Positions 10,027 through 21,446 of a DNA stretch of 64,000 bases are shown in pieces (position 1 is the first letter of the stretch; each line of letters opens with the position of its first letter). A program made the translations under genes and the position numbers. Under the pieces are notes generated by a model, which had not been told where the DNA came from, did no database searches, and saw nothing but the letters and a program-made list of their open reading frames with translations. Source of the DNA: Lonicera japonica (Eukaryota > Streptophyta > Magnoliopsida > Dipsacales > Caprifoliaceae); assembly GCA_021464415.1 (NCBI GenBank), contig CM038463.1:7114754-7178753 (forward strand), in the 5' to 3' direction.

Positions 10027-11655
10027 GTGTTTTTAACTATACTTATAAAATCCATCTTTTCATTTTAATGTGAGAATATTTTTTTCTCAACTTATCAGTT
10101 CTTTGAAAAAACTTATTATTCACCTCAATAGCAAGTAAGTTTAGTAAAATAATACAAAAACAATAAAGTTTAGTTGTTTAAAATAAAAATATTAACTTTT
10201 GCATTGAAATAAAATATAATAAAAAAAATTTACATCATTCTTAATAAATTCATTAAAAATTACGATACGTTATAATACGTATAAAAAAATAAAAAATATA
10301 TTAATTTTCATAAATACATTTTTAGCGATTATATTTCATATAATATATTACTATTCGTTATTCTCAAATGGTTATTATTAATATTTTAAATTTTTCTATA
10401 AATTTTATTTTTGTGAAATAAGTAAATATAAAATCTAATTCACTATACCAAAAACATTAAAAGACCACTGCAACACTCAACAATAATAAGTAAATTTGAT
10501 TCCGCACAAATCCTGACTAAACTAATTTATACACATATAATTGAACTAATATCAAAGCACATAAAAATAAAGCAATCTATATTATGTTAAAACTACACGT
10601 CCTATTAATAATAAAGGAGTCTTATAAAAAGGTGTTCTAGATACCTTAAAACTTAAAAGCTTTAGTACTGGTTTAGTTGTTGTGTGTACGAATGAATTCA
10701 ATACTCAACTTAATTAAGTAGTAATTTAGTGAATGAAAATTAATTCAATAGAAAAGCATATAGGAGACAGTAGTATTTGTGAACTTTAGCTATGTTGTTA
10801 TAAACATATAGAATGAAAATTATAACATGAGGAGATCTATATGTAAATTCATCACAAATTTTTCATTCTAACGACTTAAAACCACATTCTTCTTGCTTTT
10901 AAAAAAATGTTATCTTTCACGAAAAAGGGAAAAATGAAGTGGAAAAATAAAATAGTTTTCATAAAAATAAATAATTTATTAAAATATTTTGTTACTTTTG
11001 ATTTCTATGATATTTAATTTTTTGGAGACCCAAGAAAACAATTTCCTTGCAAAATATTAAAAGAGTAGAGATTTTTTTTACCAAACTATTTCTTTTTTCA
11101 ACATTTTTTTACGAGTACTTTTAAAATTTTAAATATTGAAACATTAAAAGCACAATATACAATACATAATTTTTATTTTTATATATGACATATTAGGCAC
11201 ATGTTAACACTACATTTTTTTAATTTTGACATTTGATAACTTAACATGAGTTTTATTAACTACTCATACATGCACAAATAAAATAATTAAATAAATTAAG
11301 AAAAATATCATTGAAAACGTTATCGTGCTGGTGCAAGTGAAAACAAAAATCTAACACTATATATAAAAGTATGAGAATACTTATTATAAACTTACATTCA
11401 TGAGAAATATGTAATTAAGTAAAAATAGTAGATGCTTGGTTGTTGGAAAGAATAAAGTTTTTTAATTAATTTTTAATTTTTAAAAATTTAAATAGGTGAG
11501 AAGACAAATTAATGGCAATTTTTCCAAAATATAAAAATCGGGCTGAGAAGAAATGGTTTTACGCTATTTTTTAGATTAAGATTAATGTAACTTTAATTTT
11601 TGGTGGAGTGAAAAAAAAGATTATGCTAGTACATTGAAGAACACTAGAAATTATT
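10027..11655. mobile_element. Mutator-like repeat, long diverged copy
   Basis: The left end (GTGTTTTTAACTATACTTAT, then ATCC.TCTTTTCATTTTAATG) and right end (TTTTTGGTGGAGTG, then TTATGCTAGTACA..GAAGAACAC) match the two termini of the 824-bp element at 21721-22544. Internal pieces also match, for example GTGGCAATTTTT followed by TATAAAAAT near 11500 and 22410. This copy is about twice as long, so it may hold a further insertion. The target duplication is not clear, so edges are approximate. Confidence 0.55.
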
Positions 11656-11976
11656 ATATAATAAAATTGAAAAACGCTTTGGGCTCCCATAAAATTCTAC
11701 TCTAATAAATCCATCATTGAACTTTAACTTTTATTTTAACCCATTTCTTCTCCTTTTTGTTTTCTTTTGTGTTTTATATTTTTTTTCTAACCTTATATAT
11801 CCCTTATTTTTCTTAGGTATTTATGATAAATTTATGAATAACTTTAAATATTAATTATGATTAAATTATTATTAAGCTTTAAATTTTCATTGTTATTAAT
11901 GTTAATACTTTCATGATAAATTTATTAATGTTAATATTTTCATGATAAAATTTAATTTGCTATTAATTCATTTATC
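11656..11976. other. Intergenic, no gene seen
   Basis: AT-rich DNA with short direct repeats (TTTCATGATAAA twice near 11910-11950). Nothing coding. Confidence 0.6.
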
Positions 11977-11981
11977 ATTAA

Positions 11982-12440
11982 TGTGGGAGCATAAAAGTTA
12001 TGAAGATAATAATGGGCCTGGACATGAGCCAGCCCAAACTCTATGAGAGAATTTGTAAAGGGGTAGAGTAAGCCCTTTTTAATCTTTTACACTTAACCCT
12101 AATGTAACATATGTAACCCTAATTCTATGAATATAAATAGAAGAAGGGATAGCCATCGTAGGGGCCTCCTTCCAGATCCTAGAGAAGGGAAAATGAAGTT
12201 AGAGGAATTGTTTTAGGGAGAGAAAGTGTTAACTTGTATTCTTATTTCAATTGCCTTTGAGCTAAAAAATCAAACACACACACAAACAGAGGATGTACTG
12301 CCAGAATAGTATAAGCGCTACCAAGAGAACTTACCGTACCCAAAAAATCTCTTGTCTCCTTCACCATCTCCATCTATTACTCCATTGTTTTTGCTAAGAG
12401 CTTCATCATGTGGGTTTTCCCAAATTTTTGGCAACTCACA
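11982..12440 (+). repeat. 5' LTR of the LARD-like element
   Basis: Includes the TATA-like ATATAAATAG near 12130, so the promoter of the element is probably here. Short minus-strand frames across the LTR ends are chance readings. Confidence 0.9.
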
Positions 12441-12442
12441 AT

Positions 12443-12454
12443 TGGCGCCATCTG
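12443..12454 (+). other. Primer-binding site of the LARD-like element
   Basis: TGGCGCCATCTG starts two bases after the 5' LTR. TGG complements the tRNA CCA end. The tRNA species is not identified. Confidence 0.75.
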
Positions 12455-13321
12455 TAGGAATCGATTAGTTACTTTCAAGTTCTCGGCATTTTCATCTTTC
12501 TTTTGGTGGAGAAGAAGGGCTCTTAAGTAAACCATATTTTCATCAAAAAGCATGTACTCTGCCAAATCCAGGGCAGAAGATAAATCTCTACAGATAAGTG
12601 GCTTTCTCTATTACTAATTTCAACCACACCTGGTGCTGTTAATTAGTTATATCCATGTTCATGTTATGTTGGTAATTAATAGGCAATGGGTGAAGTTAAT
12701 TCTAATAATAATAATAATAAAGAAATTACTGCCTAGGAGGCTAGATGACAAGAACTTTTATAAAAAATGGTAGCAAACCCTAGGAGCACTAATTTAGAAA
12801 ACAAAAATTAAGTCCCAAGCAGAGGGCTAGCCGAGCTAATCAATCATAGAAAATGCACAATATTATTCTTAAATTGATACCCAGCTCGGCTGGTTAATTG
12901 CCACAGTCTAAACGCGTAGGTGGCGAGTTCAAAATTTGGCCTTAGCAAAATATATTTTGTACCACATGTATGCAATTCGGCCCATTATTTTAGTTGGTCA
13001 ATTGAAGTCAGATCATGATTTAGAAAAATTAATATTTTTATAACCGAATGTCTAGCATGTCTGGTTAGCAACACATTCCTTAAGTTTACGAGTTTTGGGT
13101 TCGAGACCTTGGTGAGGCAATATTATTTTTATAGTACTAATTCTAGTGCTAATTCAATTCGGCCATGCATGATTTCTTACAGGGAAGCGTGTAAAAAAAT
13201 AATAATAAATCCAGTTGGAGCCTTGCCGAGTTGGTGAAATTGGCTAGCACCCTAAACTTTATTCCTTTATTGGGAAGCTTTAAAACTACTGTCCCTCAAG
13301 AGTACATTGCAAATGGTTATC

Positions 13322-14530
13322 TAACCGAGTTGGTGTGTAGCTTGGTGTGTGACATTGAGGTTGCAGGTTCAATACCCAGCCATGACAAAATTATTTTTAC
13401 TCGGCAGATTGTTGAGTCTAAGGAATATTTCAGCTAAGTTGGTAATAAATAAAGAAAGGCAAAAATTTTCATACAATAGGACTTAGCCGAGTTGGTGTGC
13501 AGTTTAGTGTATGACATTGAGGTTGCAGGTTTAATACCCAGCCACGACAAAATTATTTTTACTCGATATATTACTTGCCGAGCTCACACAAGCCTAGACG
13601 AGTTATCAAATAGAAGTACGAATAAAATTTCAGAGATGTTCTTAGCTGAGCTGATCAAGCGTCGAACTCACAAGCCTGAGGTACAAGGTTCAAATCCCGG
13701 CCATGACATAATATTTTTTCTCGGCACACTACTTGCCAAGCTCACACAAGCTTAGACGAGTTATTAAATAAAAGTACGAATAAAATTTTAGAGATGTTCT
13801 TACCCGAGCTGGTCAAGCGCCGAACTCACAAGCCCGAGATACAAGGTTCAAATCCCGGCCATGATAGAATATTTTTACTCGGCATATTACTTGCCGAGCT
13901 CACACAAGCCTAGACGAGTTATCAAATAAAGTACGAATAAAATTTTAGAAATGTTCTTAGCTGAGCTGGTCAAGCACCAAACTCACAAGCCCAAGGTACA
14001 AGTTCAACTCTCTCTCGGCCATAACAAAATATTTTTAATTCGGTAGAATAATTGCCGAGCTTGCATAGGCCCAACTGATCTATAAAGTTGAAGCGCGAAT
14101 AAAATTTCAACATAGTATCTAGCCGAGTTGGTTAACCACTTTGTTCCAAACATTGAGGTTAGGAGGTCAATATCCAGCCATGACTAATATTTTTGCCAAG
14201 TAGTGCATAATTTATTTTCAACAGCCTGAGTTTTCAGGCAACTTGGCATTTGAAAAACAGTCATAAAGCAAAAAACGCGAGAACTATAACAACTGGGATT
14301 CTAGCTCGGATGGTTGGAACTCTTGCTTTAAACAAAGAGGTTATGAGTTCAACTCTCAACCACAACAATCATTTTTGCCGAGTCTAAAGAGATGTTTAAA
14401 TCACCAAAGTCCAGCCGAGCTGATACTATAATCAAGAAAGGAGAAATCTTTCATGTCAATGATTTAGCCGAGTTGGTGTACAACATGATCTATATAACCT
14501 TGAGGTTGTTGGTTCAACAACTAACAACGA
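13322..14530 (+). repeat. Array of tRNA-like A-box/B-box modules
   Basis: Modules of about 65-70 bp start near 13322, 13484, 13643, 13801, 13958, 14120, 14302 and 14465, that is every 157-182 bp. Each begins like a tRNA D-arm (for example TAGCCGAGTTGG at 13484 and 14121, which fits the Pol III A-box) and ends with a B-box-like stretch. GGTTCAAATCC, an exact B-box match, is at 13687-13697 and 13845-13855; others are degenerate (GGTTTAATACC at 13528). A-box to B-box distance is about 45 bp, as in tRNA genes. Weaker modules occur near 12883 and 13055. Acceptor and T stems do not pair well, so these are not tRNA genes. Linkers share TTACTTGCCGAGCTCACA and ACGAGTTAT. Confidence 0.75.
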
Positions 14531-15106
14531 CAAATCGATTTTTCGCAACAGAAGTTCATGACAACTTTTTTAAAGATAAGTTTTATGACTTTCTTACTAT
14601 ATATTCTTTAAATTATATAAGCATGCAAATACTTACTTGAAATATAATAGTTTCACTCAAGAATAGAAATTTTGAACTAGATGCTAAAGAGTATGAACAT
14701 GATGAACATCAGAACCTTGAAATTTTGATACATTAGAACTTTTATACCATAGTCGGCTTGAGTATACCAAACATTTTGCATGCTTGAAAACCCCTACTAT
14801 GCAATTTATTTTGCAATTGGCATTGCTAAAGAAAAACTTCGATAGCAATAATTCATCTAGAAAGCTTGTTATGTATTTGTTCTTGCGATATATAATTAGA
14901 TATATAAAATTATTGGTAATTGGAAGTCATTTTTATGCACGGCATGATTAACACTTCTTGCAAATATTCATGTTAACAAATCTTATATTGAATAGCAGCT
15001 TTGTGAAAGCGAAGGAGGCTTGCTGTAGCCAAATCTTTATAATCAAAGATTGTCAATTTACAAGGGGTCAAAGCATGGTAGCCACATTTTGTTTCGAAAC
15101 GCCTTG

Positions 15107-15515
15107 GTGTATCCATTTCGGCAAAAAGAAATCGTGTAAGACCTTGCTCAGTCAAGGCGGCCAAAAAGAAAACGTGTAAGACATTGCTCAAGTCAAGGCG
15201 GCAAAAAGAAATCGTATAAGACCTTGCTCAGTCAAGGCGGCAAAAAAGAAAACGTGTAAGACCTTGCTCAGTCAAGGCGACAAAAATGAAAACGTGTAAG
15301 ACCTTGCTCAGTCAAGGCAACAAAAATAAAATGTAGAGAGTGTAAGACCTTGCTCACCAAGGCAGTTATGTACAACCTTTATCTACTAAAGGCAGATTTA
15401 CATATGACCTTGCTTTCCAAGGCAGTCCTGTAAGACCTTTATCTACTAAAGGCAGATTTACATAAGACCTTGCTCACCAAGGCAGTCATGTAAAACCTTT
15501 CTTCGAGGGCATTAA
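15107..15515 (+). repeat. Tandem array of short hairpins
   Basis: About ten units. The first five are spaced 40 bp and read GTAAGACCTTGCTCAGTCAAGG with spacer GCAAAAAGAAA; stem CCTTG pairs with CAAGG. From 15347 the units alternate between CCTTG/CAAGG and CCTTT/AAAGG (15376-15392, 15436-15452), so both stem sides change together. One unit at 15181 has a CATTG mismatch. Confidence 0.8.
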
Positions 15516-16235
15516 AGACCTCCCCTGAGGCACAACAAAGGCTGGTTAAACCGATTAAATTACCATGTAGGCAGGGCCCAAAAAGCCACCATAAGGACCA
15601 CTTTCCTGCTTTAGCCAAATCATCTTTATTGTGTTGATAAACTGCACAAAGTTTAAACTTTTAACTTCAAAAAGTTACGAAGGCCGAGTAAACCACAAAA
15701 ATAGCAGCCAACTCGGCAAAGATGATTGTTTTTGCCCTAGGGGCAAGTTGATGAAGTTTGGAAGGCCAAATAAAAAATGATGCTCGACCACTGAATAAAT
15801 TAGCCTAGCAAAAATAGAGGAAATACAAGTACGATCAAAGCTTCATCCCTAAAAGCCAGACAATTGATCACATATGGTAGGGATCCTAGGCCCATTGACT
15901 ACAAGAGGAGGAACTTAAATAAAAAAAATGAGCTGGCCCAACACCAATAGTCACCTGCTCGGCAACAAGTACTTCTTGATTTACAACAATTGGCCTAACA
16001 GTTCGATCAACAACAACAACAACAACTTGTTAGGTTGGCAAGAGAAGAGTATTTAGCGCGCCGACCATTCATATATCAACGCACATCACTTCCCTGCCAC
16101 AAGATTTAAACTTTTTCAGGAAAGCTTGCTTACAACACTTGGTGAATTATTTCGAAGACTACAAGGATAAGAAAGCTGATGGTTTAAGCACATGAACTCA
16201 TCTTGGCCGCCGAGCTCACGTGCTTGGGGGGCAAT

Positions 16236-16693
16236 TGTGGGAGCATAAAAGTTATGAAGATAATAATGGGTCTGGACATGAGCCAGCCTAAACTCTATGA
16301 GAGAATTTGTAAAGGGGTAGAGTAAGCCCTTTTTAATCTTTTACACTTAACCATAATGTAACATATGTAACCCTAATTCTATTAATATAAATAGAAGAAG
16401 GGATGGCCAACCTAGGGGTCTCCTTCCAGATCCTAGAGAAGGGAAAATGAAGCTAGAGGAATTGTTTTAGGGAGAGAAAGTGGTAACTTGTATCCTCATT
16501 TCAATTGCCTTTGAGCTAATAAATCAAACACACACACAAACGGAGGATGTACTGCCAGAATAGCATAAGCGCTACCAGGGAACCTACCGTACCCAAAAAA
16601 TCTCTTGTCTCTTTCACCATCTCGATCTATTACTCCATTGATTTTGCTAAGAGCTTCATCCCGTGGGTTTGCCCAAATTTTTGGCCACCCACA
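16236..16693 (+). repeat. 3' LTR of the LARD-like element
   Basis: 458 bp, preceded by the polypurine tract and followed by ATTAA. Confidence 0.9.
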
Positions 16694-16698
16694 ATTAA

Positions 16699-17495
16699 GA
16701 AGCATGTTAGTAACGTAGTGTAATAATCAAATTTTTGTACCCAAAATGAAATATAGTATTTGTCATAATAAAATTCTCAAATAGTTTACACTTTCAATTA
16801 GAATTTGGCGTAGCCCTTCCAACAACTCACCCTCACAAAAATTCTAAATTTGATAAATTATGCTAGTGTTGTAAATAAAATGACATAATCTGCTTTCATA
16901 ACATATTGTCACTAGGCGTCTTTTGACGACCAAAAGGAGATTGTGTGATCAACGGGGCTAACCATTAATCCAGTTAAGTTCACTTGAAAATTATTTACAA
17001 TCAACAAACAACATGCAACAACAATAATTTAAAAGGGAGCTTGAGCATAAATTTAAATTACTTCATTACAAAAAACTTAATTACATATATAGAAAGTTAT
17101 TACAACTTGGAAAAAACAAAGTAAGAGTTTAAAACACAGTGTTAAACAACGTGCACTGGTAGACAACTTAGTTATAATGCAAATTGTCTTATCCCCACAA
17201 ATAACCACTTAATGAAATATTAAAGTTGTACCGTTGACTCATATAATTTACAAGAAAACGATTACAAATGAAATAAAAACAATTAGAAAGAAAAATTTTA
17301 AATTTATTTACATGAAACAATATTTAGATATTAAAAGACACTTTTTTAAAAAACTAGTCGACGCACAAGATTAAAACTCGATGATGTTGAATGACTTCAT
17401 GATACTAGTCGCAGATGGCTTGTTGGATTGTACTATAATCAAACGTGTGCACAGTATCCTTCAAATATGGTAGGTCACGTTAGGAAGCACCCCTG
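16699..17495. other. Intergenic, no gene seen
   Basis: AT-rich sequence with no domain-like frame and no repeat matched elsewhere in the window. Confidence 0.55.
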
Positions 17496-17655
17496 CTGAT
17501 GAAACAGAAGAATCGTAAGCAAACTAGATGACCTCACCGTTAACTTTATTTCACTAATCTGTGACTTTTTTAGACAAACGCAAAGCCACATTTGCTTACC
17601 AACACTGCCATCGTCTATACATACGTCACCACTTGATCTCATCCTTCTTTTACAT
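17496..17655 (+). promoter_or_regulatory. ERF upstream conserved block (copy 2)
   Basis: This block lies about 530-690 bp before the intact ERF at 18187. It shares ordered motifs with 9735-9875 and 20052-20375. ACGTCA at 17623-17628 (TGACGT on the other strand) fits a TGA/bZIP-type site and is also in copy 1 (9844-9849). Conservation among otherwise diverged copies suggests function but could also reflect recent duplication. Confidence 0.6.
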
Positions 17656-18106
17656 GTAAAATAATCTTTGACTTTCTTTTTTTCTTTTTCCTTGAAATTC
17701 TGGTCAAAAATTAAAGTTAAATTTTTTATTAAAAACTTGTAACTAGTTACATAAATAAAATATTTTTTTTCAAATTAAACTATCCTTTAAAGAATTATTG
17801 AAAAGTGATACCATCTTACATATTAGTACTATTATTATTATTATTTCATATAAAATTAACAAGCTGGGTAAATTTTATGTCCGCTAATAATTAATACTTT
17901 ATGCTTTACATTATTACACAAAAGATTATAAAATATTAATAACAGAATGTAATACGAAAGAAGAGGAAAACGTGAGGCCACCTAATTTTTAATAGCCATG
18001 CCACCATTTCGTCATTCATGAACACATGCTACCTTAGGATTTAGTAGGACCACCAAATTAATATTATTTCAATCCTTTTAGTCCAATTGAACCATTTCCC
18101 TCGTAG

Positions 18107-18113
18107 TATAAAT
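18107..18113 (+). promoter_or_regulatory. TATA box of the first ERF gene
   Basis: TATAAAT sits 74 bp before the ATG, giving an expected leader of about 45 bases. The matching position before the ERF pseudogene has TATAAAT at 21631-21637. Confidence 0.6.
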
Positions 18114-18186
18114 GCGTGAAACAGAGTGAAACAAACCAAACAGAGCCATCTGTTATAATTAATCAGTTTTGTCATAACTAGATCAG

Positions 18187-18564
18187 ATGGAGAAAAAGGA
18201 AGAGGAAATGGTGAAATACAGAGGAGTGAGAAGGCGGCCCTGGGGGAAATTCGGGGCAGAGATCAGGGATTCGAGCAAGCACGGGGAGCGCGTATGGCTC
18301 GGTACTTTTGCTACTGCTGAAGAGGCTGCTAGAGCTTATGATAGGGCTGCGTATGGAATGAGAGGCGCTTTAGCCATTCTTAACTTTCCTAATGAATATC
18401 CGTCCCCTTCTAATACTTCTTCATCTTCGTCATCTTTATCGTCTTCGTCGTCGTCATCGTCTTGTTTGACCGGTCAATGCAAGGAAGTGTTTGAATTTGA
18501 GTATTTGGATGACAAGTTGTTAGAGGATCTTCTTGAGTATGGAGAGATGAAAATCAACAAATAG
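18187..18564 (+). CDS. AP2/ERF transcription factor, group IX, EDLL type
   Basis: Single-exon gene of 125 residues, the usual size for the small ERF095-ERF098-like proteins. Seen: acidic/basic N-terminus (1-10), one AP2/ERF domain at 11-68 ([10 protein letters not shown] ... WLGTF ... AARAYDRAA ... LNFP), a serine-rich stretch at about 77-95 encoded by TCN repeats (18414-18468), and a C-terminal [14 protein letters not shown] motif at about 103-116. In the family the domain binds GCC boxes in the nucleus and the EDLL motif is a strong activation domain; members act in defence, ethylene and stress signalling. Odd: the domain reads KFGAEIRD, where nearly all ERFs have KFAAEIRD, so the position-14 Ala is Gly. 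A second in-frame Met at residue 8 could be used. Its tandem duplicate at 21690 is dead. Confidence 0.93.
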   Translation: MEKKEEEMVKYRGVRRRPWGKFGAEIRDSSKHGERVWLGTFATAEEAARAYDRAAYGMRGALAILNFPNEYPSPSNTSSSSSSLSSSSSSSSCLTGQCKEVFEFEYLDDKLLEDLLEYGEMKINK

Positions 18565-20050
18565 CGACCCTTAATTTTAACCTTGCCTCTTCTTCTTTTT
18601 TTCTACAAGAGAGGTTTGTTTTAGTGTGTCACAATGATAAATGACCTATCGAAGTCTGTCAACAGTTGTAATTGCAGCATGGTCACTGGCTGTAGATGTA
18701 ACATTTTTGTATGCCTTCAGTTAAAAAAATAATATTTTCATTTTTTTGTTAGTTGACAAAATAAAATTTTCAATGTGGCTTGTGATTGCATAATAAATAA
18801 ATATATATATAGATCGAGAACATTTTTCATACGAATCGGTCCATACGGATGGAGACTTTTAGTGGCAGTGTTTTATCGTTAAAATAGTGAGCAAATATTT
18901 TTAACAACGAGAAACCGTCGCTTAAGGTATAATACATATCATAAATTTTATGTACATACGTATATCATTTGACTTTTGAATTAGCTAAAAAGATTTGCTG
19001 TAGACTTAAATTGCGAGTGATTTGTGGCTTTGATTGAACGGAGAACTGGCTCGTGTGTGGCACATCACTATGTGGGCCAAATTAACCAAGACTATGGTGT
19101 GCTCCTGATCAATATTAATTCAAGAACATGAAAAGAATTATATATGGACCTAGTTCCCCATGACTTCCTCTGTTTTGTTGACTAGCTAGATTGCTTTGTA
19201 CTCTATGATCATCTATCATTAATATCATATAGCCCACAATAAACATATCTATTAATTGAAGTTGTGATTTTTCACCTACCAACAAATTTGTATACCACCA
19301 TAATTAATTAACGAGCAACGAGATATCAGCGTGAACACTTGAAACATTATCTATGTAGTACAAGAGCATATTGAACAATATTACCGTGTTTTCATTAGTG
19401 TTGAACGGAATATTCTAATTTTTCGTTTTTAGTTATGCTAGAATATATAATAACAAAATCAAAGTTCTTTCTTCTTCTTTTTTGCGGACCAAAAGTCCAA
19501 TAATGTAGCAAAAGCATATATTGACATGTTAGACCGTCAAAAGTTTAAATGGAAGAAAACTTGATTTCCACTAGTGTTGGCAATAGAGCCCGAGTGACTT
19601 GAATCCGAGCTAGGTTGATCAATGGGCCAATTAGCAAAAGTCATCGATAAAGTTATGAGTTACGTCGTTTTTCAGCCATCTAGAGTCATTAAGGCCTTGA
19701 AAAGGGCAATTGTTTTGCTATTTTTGGTAATATTTGTTTGGTAATAAATTGAGTTAGGAAATTATGTAATGATCTAGATGTTTTGTATTATTAGGATCCT
19801 TCATAAAGTTGTTTTTGCTATTTTTGTATTTTCCTTAATTTCGTGAAATTTCTCTCCCTATAAATAGAGATTATTGTGTTAACAAAAGATTCGTTTTATC
19901 ATTAATAAAATTTATCAATTTTAGAGATTTGATCTCTTGTTGGTATAATATTGTTTGCTAATTTAAGTGTACGTTACAACGTACGTCAGATGTCGAATTT
20001 TCATAACTTTTGTTGCTTCATCCAAGTCGATTCATGTAAAATGATCTGCA
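18565..20050. other. ERF 3' flank and possible LTR remnant
   Basis: No coding sequence. At 19690-19990 there is a CCTATAAATAGAG promoter-like motif, a downstream AATAAAA and a terminal GTACGTT/AACGTAC inverted repeat (19970-19985). This is the layout of an old LTR, but no clean TG..CA ends or target duplication were found. Confidence 0.35.
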
Positions 20051-20051
20051 G

Positions 20052-20375
20052 AGATACAGATACGTAGGCAAAATGACCTCACCACCAACTTCATAAACAT
20101 AAATTAAAAAAAAACATAAATCATTACCTTTTCGAATTAGTTATTAATTAATTAATTCGTTAGCAATAATTCAACTTAATTAATTAAGTCATCATTTTGC
20201 GCTAATTGCTCTACATAAAATAATAAGCTTTGCATTGGTGGCCTAGTGATGAAACATATAATCGTAAGCATTATGAGCTCACCATTAACTTAAGTAATTA
20301 AGCAATCACTAATTAATCCATGCATATTAATTACGTTCATTGCCATCGTAAGCACATGATCTCATCTTTAATTGT
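20052..20375 (+). promoter_or_regulatory. ERF upstream conserved blocks (copy 3 and partial copy)
   Basis: 20052-20095 (ACGTAGGCAAAATGACCTCACC) and 20245-20375 (GATGAAAC, AATCGTAAGC, GAGCTCACC, GCCATCG, GATCTCATC) repeat pieces of 17496-17655. They lie upstream of the ERF pseudogene at 21690, separated from it by a TIR element. Confidence 0.55.
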
Positions 20376-20491
20376 TACTTACACATCAAATTAACTTTCG
20401 ACTTAAATAATAATAATATATACCCAACAATATAAAAACATTGAAAATCGGATTAAAATATAAAAGAGTGAAAACAAAATGTATATACACC

Positions 20492-21446
20492 TATGAAGCA
20501 CAGATATAGGTACGGGTGTCTCACCCAATACCGGTACAAAGTACGGGTACGGCAAATCTTAAAAAACTTAGACACTGGTACGATGAGGGACACGTTTAAT
20601 AAATAAATAAATAAATATATTTATATAATAATATGCATTATGTAAACTCATATTCAAAGAACACTACAGACAAATAAAATTTAACAACATTTAAAATAAA
20701 CAAGTCATACCCACAAGAGAAGGGATAAATCACAGATCCAAATACAAAAGAAAAAAAAAACAGAAAAATAAGTGCAAGACTACAAACTTAAATAAAATAA
20801 TTTAGTTGTTACTCCTTGCTTCTCAATCACGGGAATGACAAGAGTAGAAGACCGAAGAAGACAGAAGGTTGACGACGAGTCCAAGCCGTGAGTGAGAAGA
20901 GTAAAAGAACGACGAATCAGAGTTTAGGCCGTGAGTGAGAAGAGTAGAAGAACGACGAAACAGAGTCTAGGCCGTGAGTGAGAAGAGTAAAAGAGAGAAT
21001 GTCGACAACGAGTCCAAGTTGTGAGTAAGAATGACTGGACGGCAAGGACTGGATGGAAAGGACTCGACAACGATGATAGGGTCGTTGAGATGAGAGGAGA
21101 GATGTGAGAATGGGTTTGAGCGTGACCTAATTTTGCCGATTGATATTTGGGAGATCTAATCTCTTAATAACTTAATATGCTATTTATAAAATTAATAAAA
21201 CGACACCCAAAGTTCATTGCATATTATAAATTGACCCTTTAGTTTTTATTTTTCATCCTTCGCGTGTCGGGTACCGCACACATACCTGTTTTAGCCGTGT
21301 CCAACAAAATTTACTATTATTTTTATTGGACACGCTAGGTGGCATGTTTTAGCCGTACGTGTCCGACTCGTGTCTGTACTTATACCCGTGTTCTAGCAGT
21401 GTCCAAACATGTACTCCTACAAAAATGAAATACCCATGCTTCAGAG
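20492..21446. mobile_element. Mutator-like TIR element, non-autonomous
   Basis: The ends read TATGAAGCACAGATATAGG and, inverted, CTCTGAAGCATGGGTATTT. A 9-bp near-perfect target duplication flanks it (ATATACACC at 20483, ATATACACA at 21447), as Mutator-type elements make. GTACGGGTAC- and ACACGGGTAT-type subterminal repeats are present at both ends. No transposase. It separates the ERF pseudogene from its distal upstream block. Confidence 0.65.
20880..21005. repeat. 43-bp tandem repeat, about three copies
   Basis: Units begin A(A/G)GCCGTGAGTGAGAAGAGTA and continue with GAACGACGAA.CAGAGT. They lie within the TIR element at 20492-21446. Confidence 0.75.

Larger units (their letters stand above)
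11982..16693 (+). mobile_element. Non-coding LTR retrotransposon (LARD-like)
   Basis: LTRs of 459 bp (11982-12440) and 458 bp (16236-16693) begin TGTGGGAGCATAAAAG and end in CACA. The target duplication ATTAA is intact (11977-11981, 16694-16698). A primer site (TGGCGCCATCTG, 12443-12454) and a polypurine tract (CTTGGGGGGCAAT, ending 16235) sit in the right places. The 3.8-kb interior has no gag, protease, integrase or reverse transcriptase in any frame, so mobility would need another element's proteins. LTRs differ at about 5% of sites by eye. The interior holds two repeat arrays described separately. Length and lack of coding fit the large retrotransposon derivative (LARD) class. Confidence 0.9.

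Noticed and set aside
13484..13855. Genuine tRNA genes
   Set aside because: A and B boxes are present but acceptor and T stems do not pair, and the units are part of a repeated LTR-element interior.
15107..15515. CRISPR-like array because of the regular 40-bp repeats
   Set aside because: This is plant nuclear DNA inside an LTR element; the spacers are themselves repeated and no cas-like gene is near.
19690..19990. Solo LTR
   Set aside because: A TATA-like and poly(A)-like motif are present but no paired ends or target duplication; kept only as a remark in the feature list.
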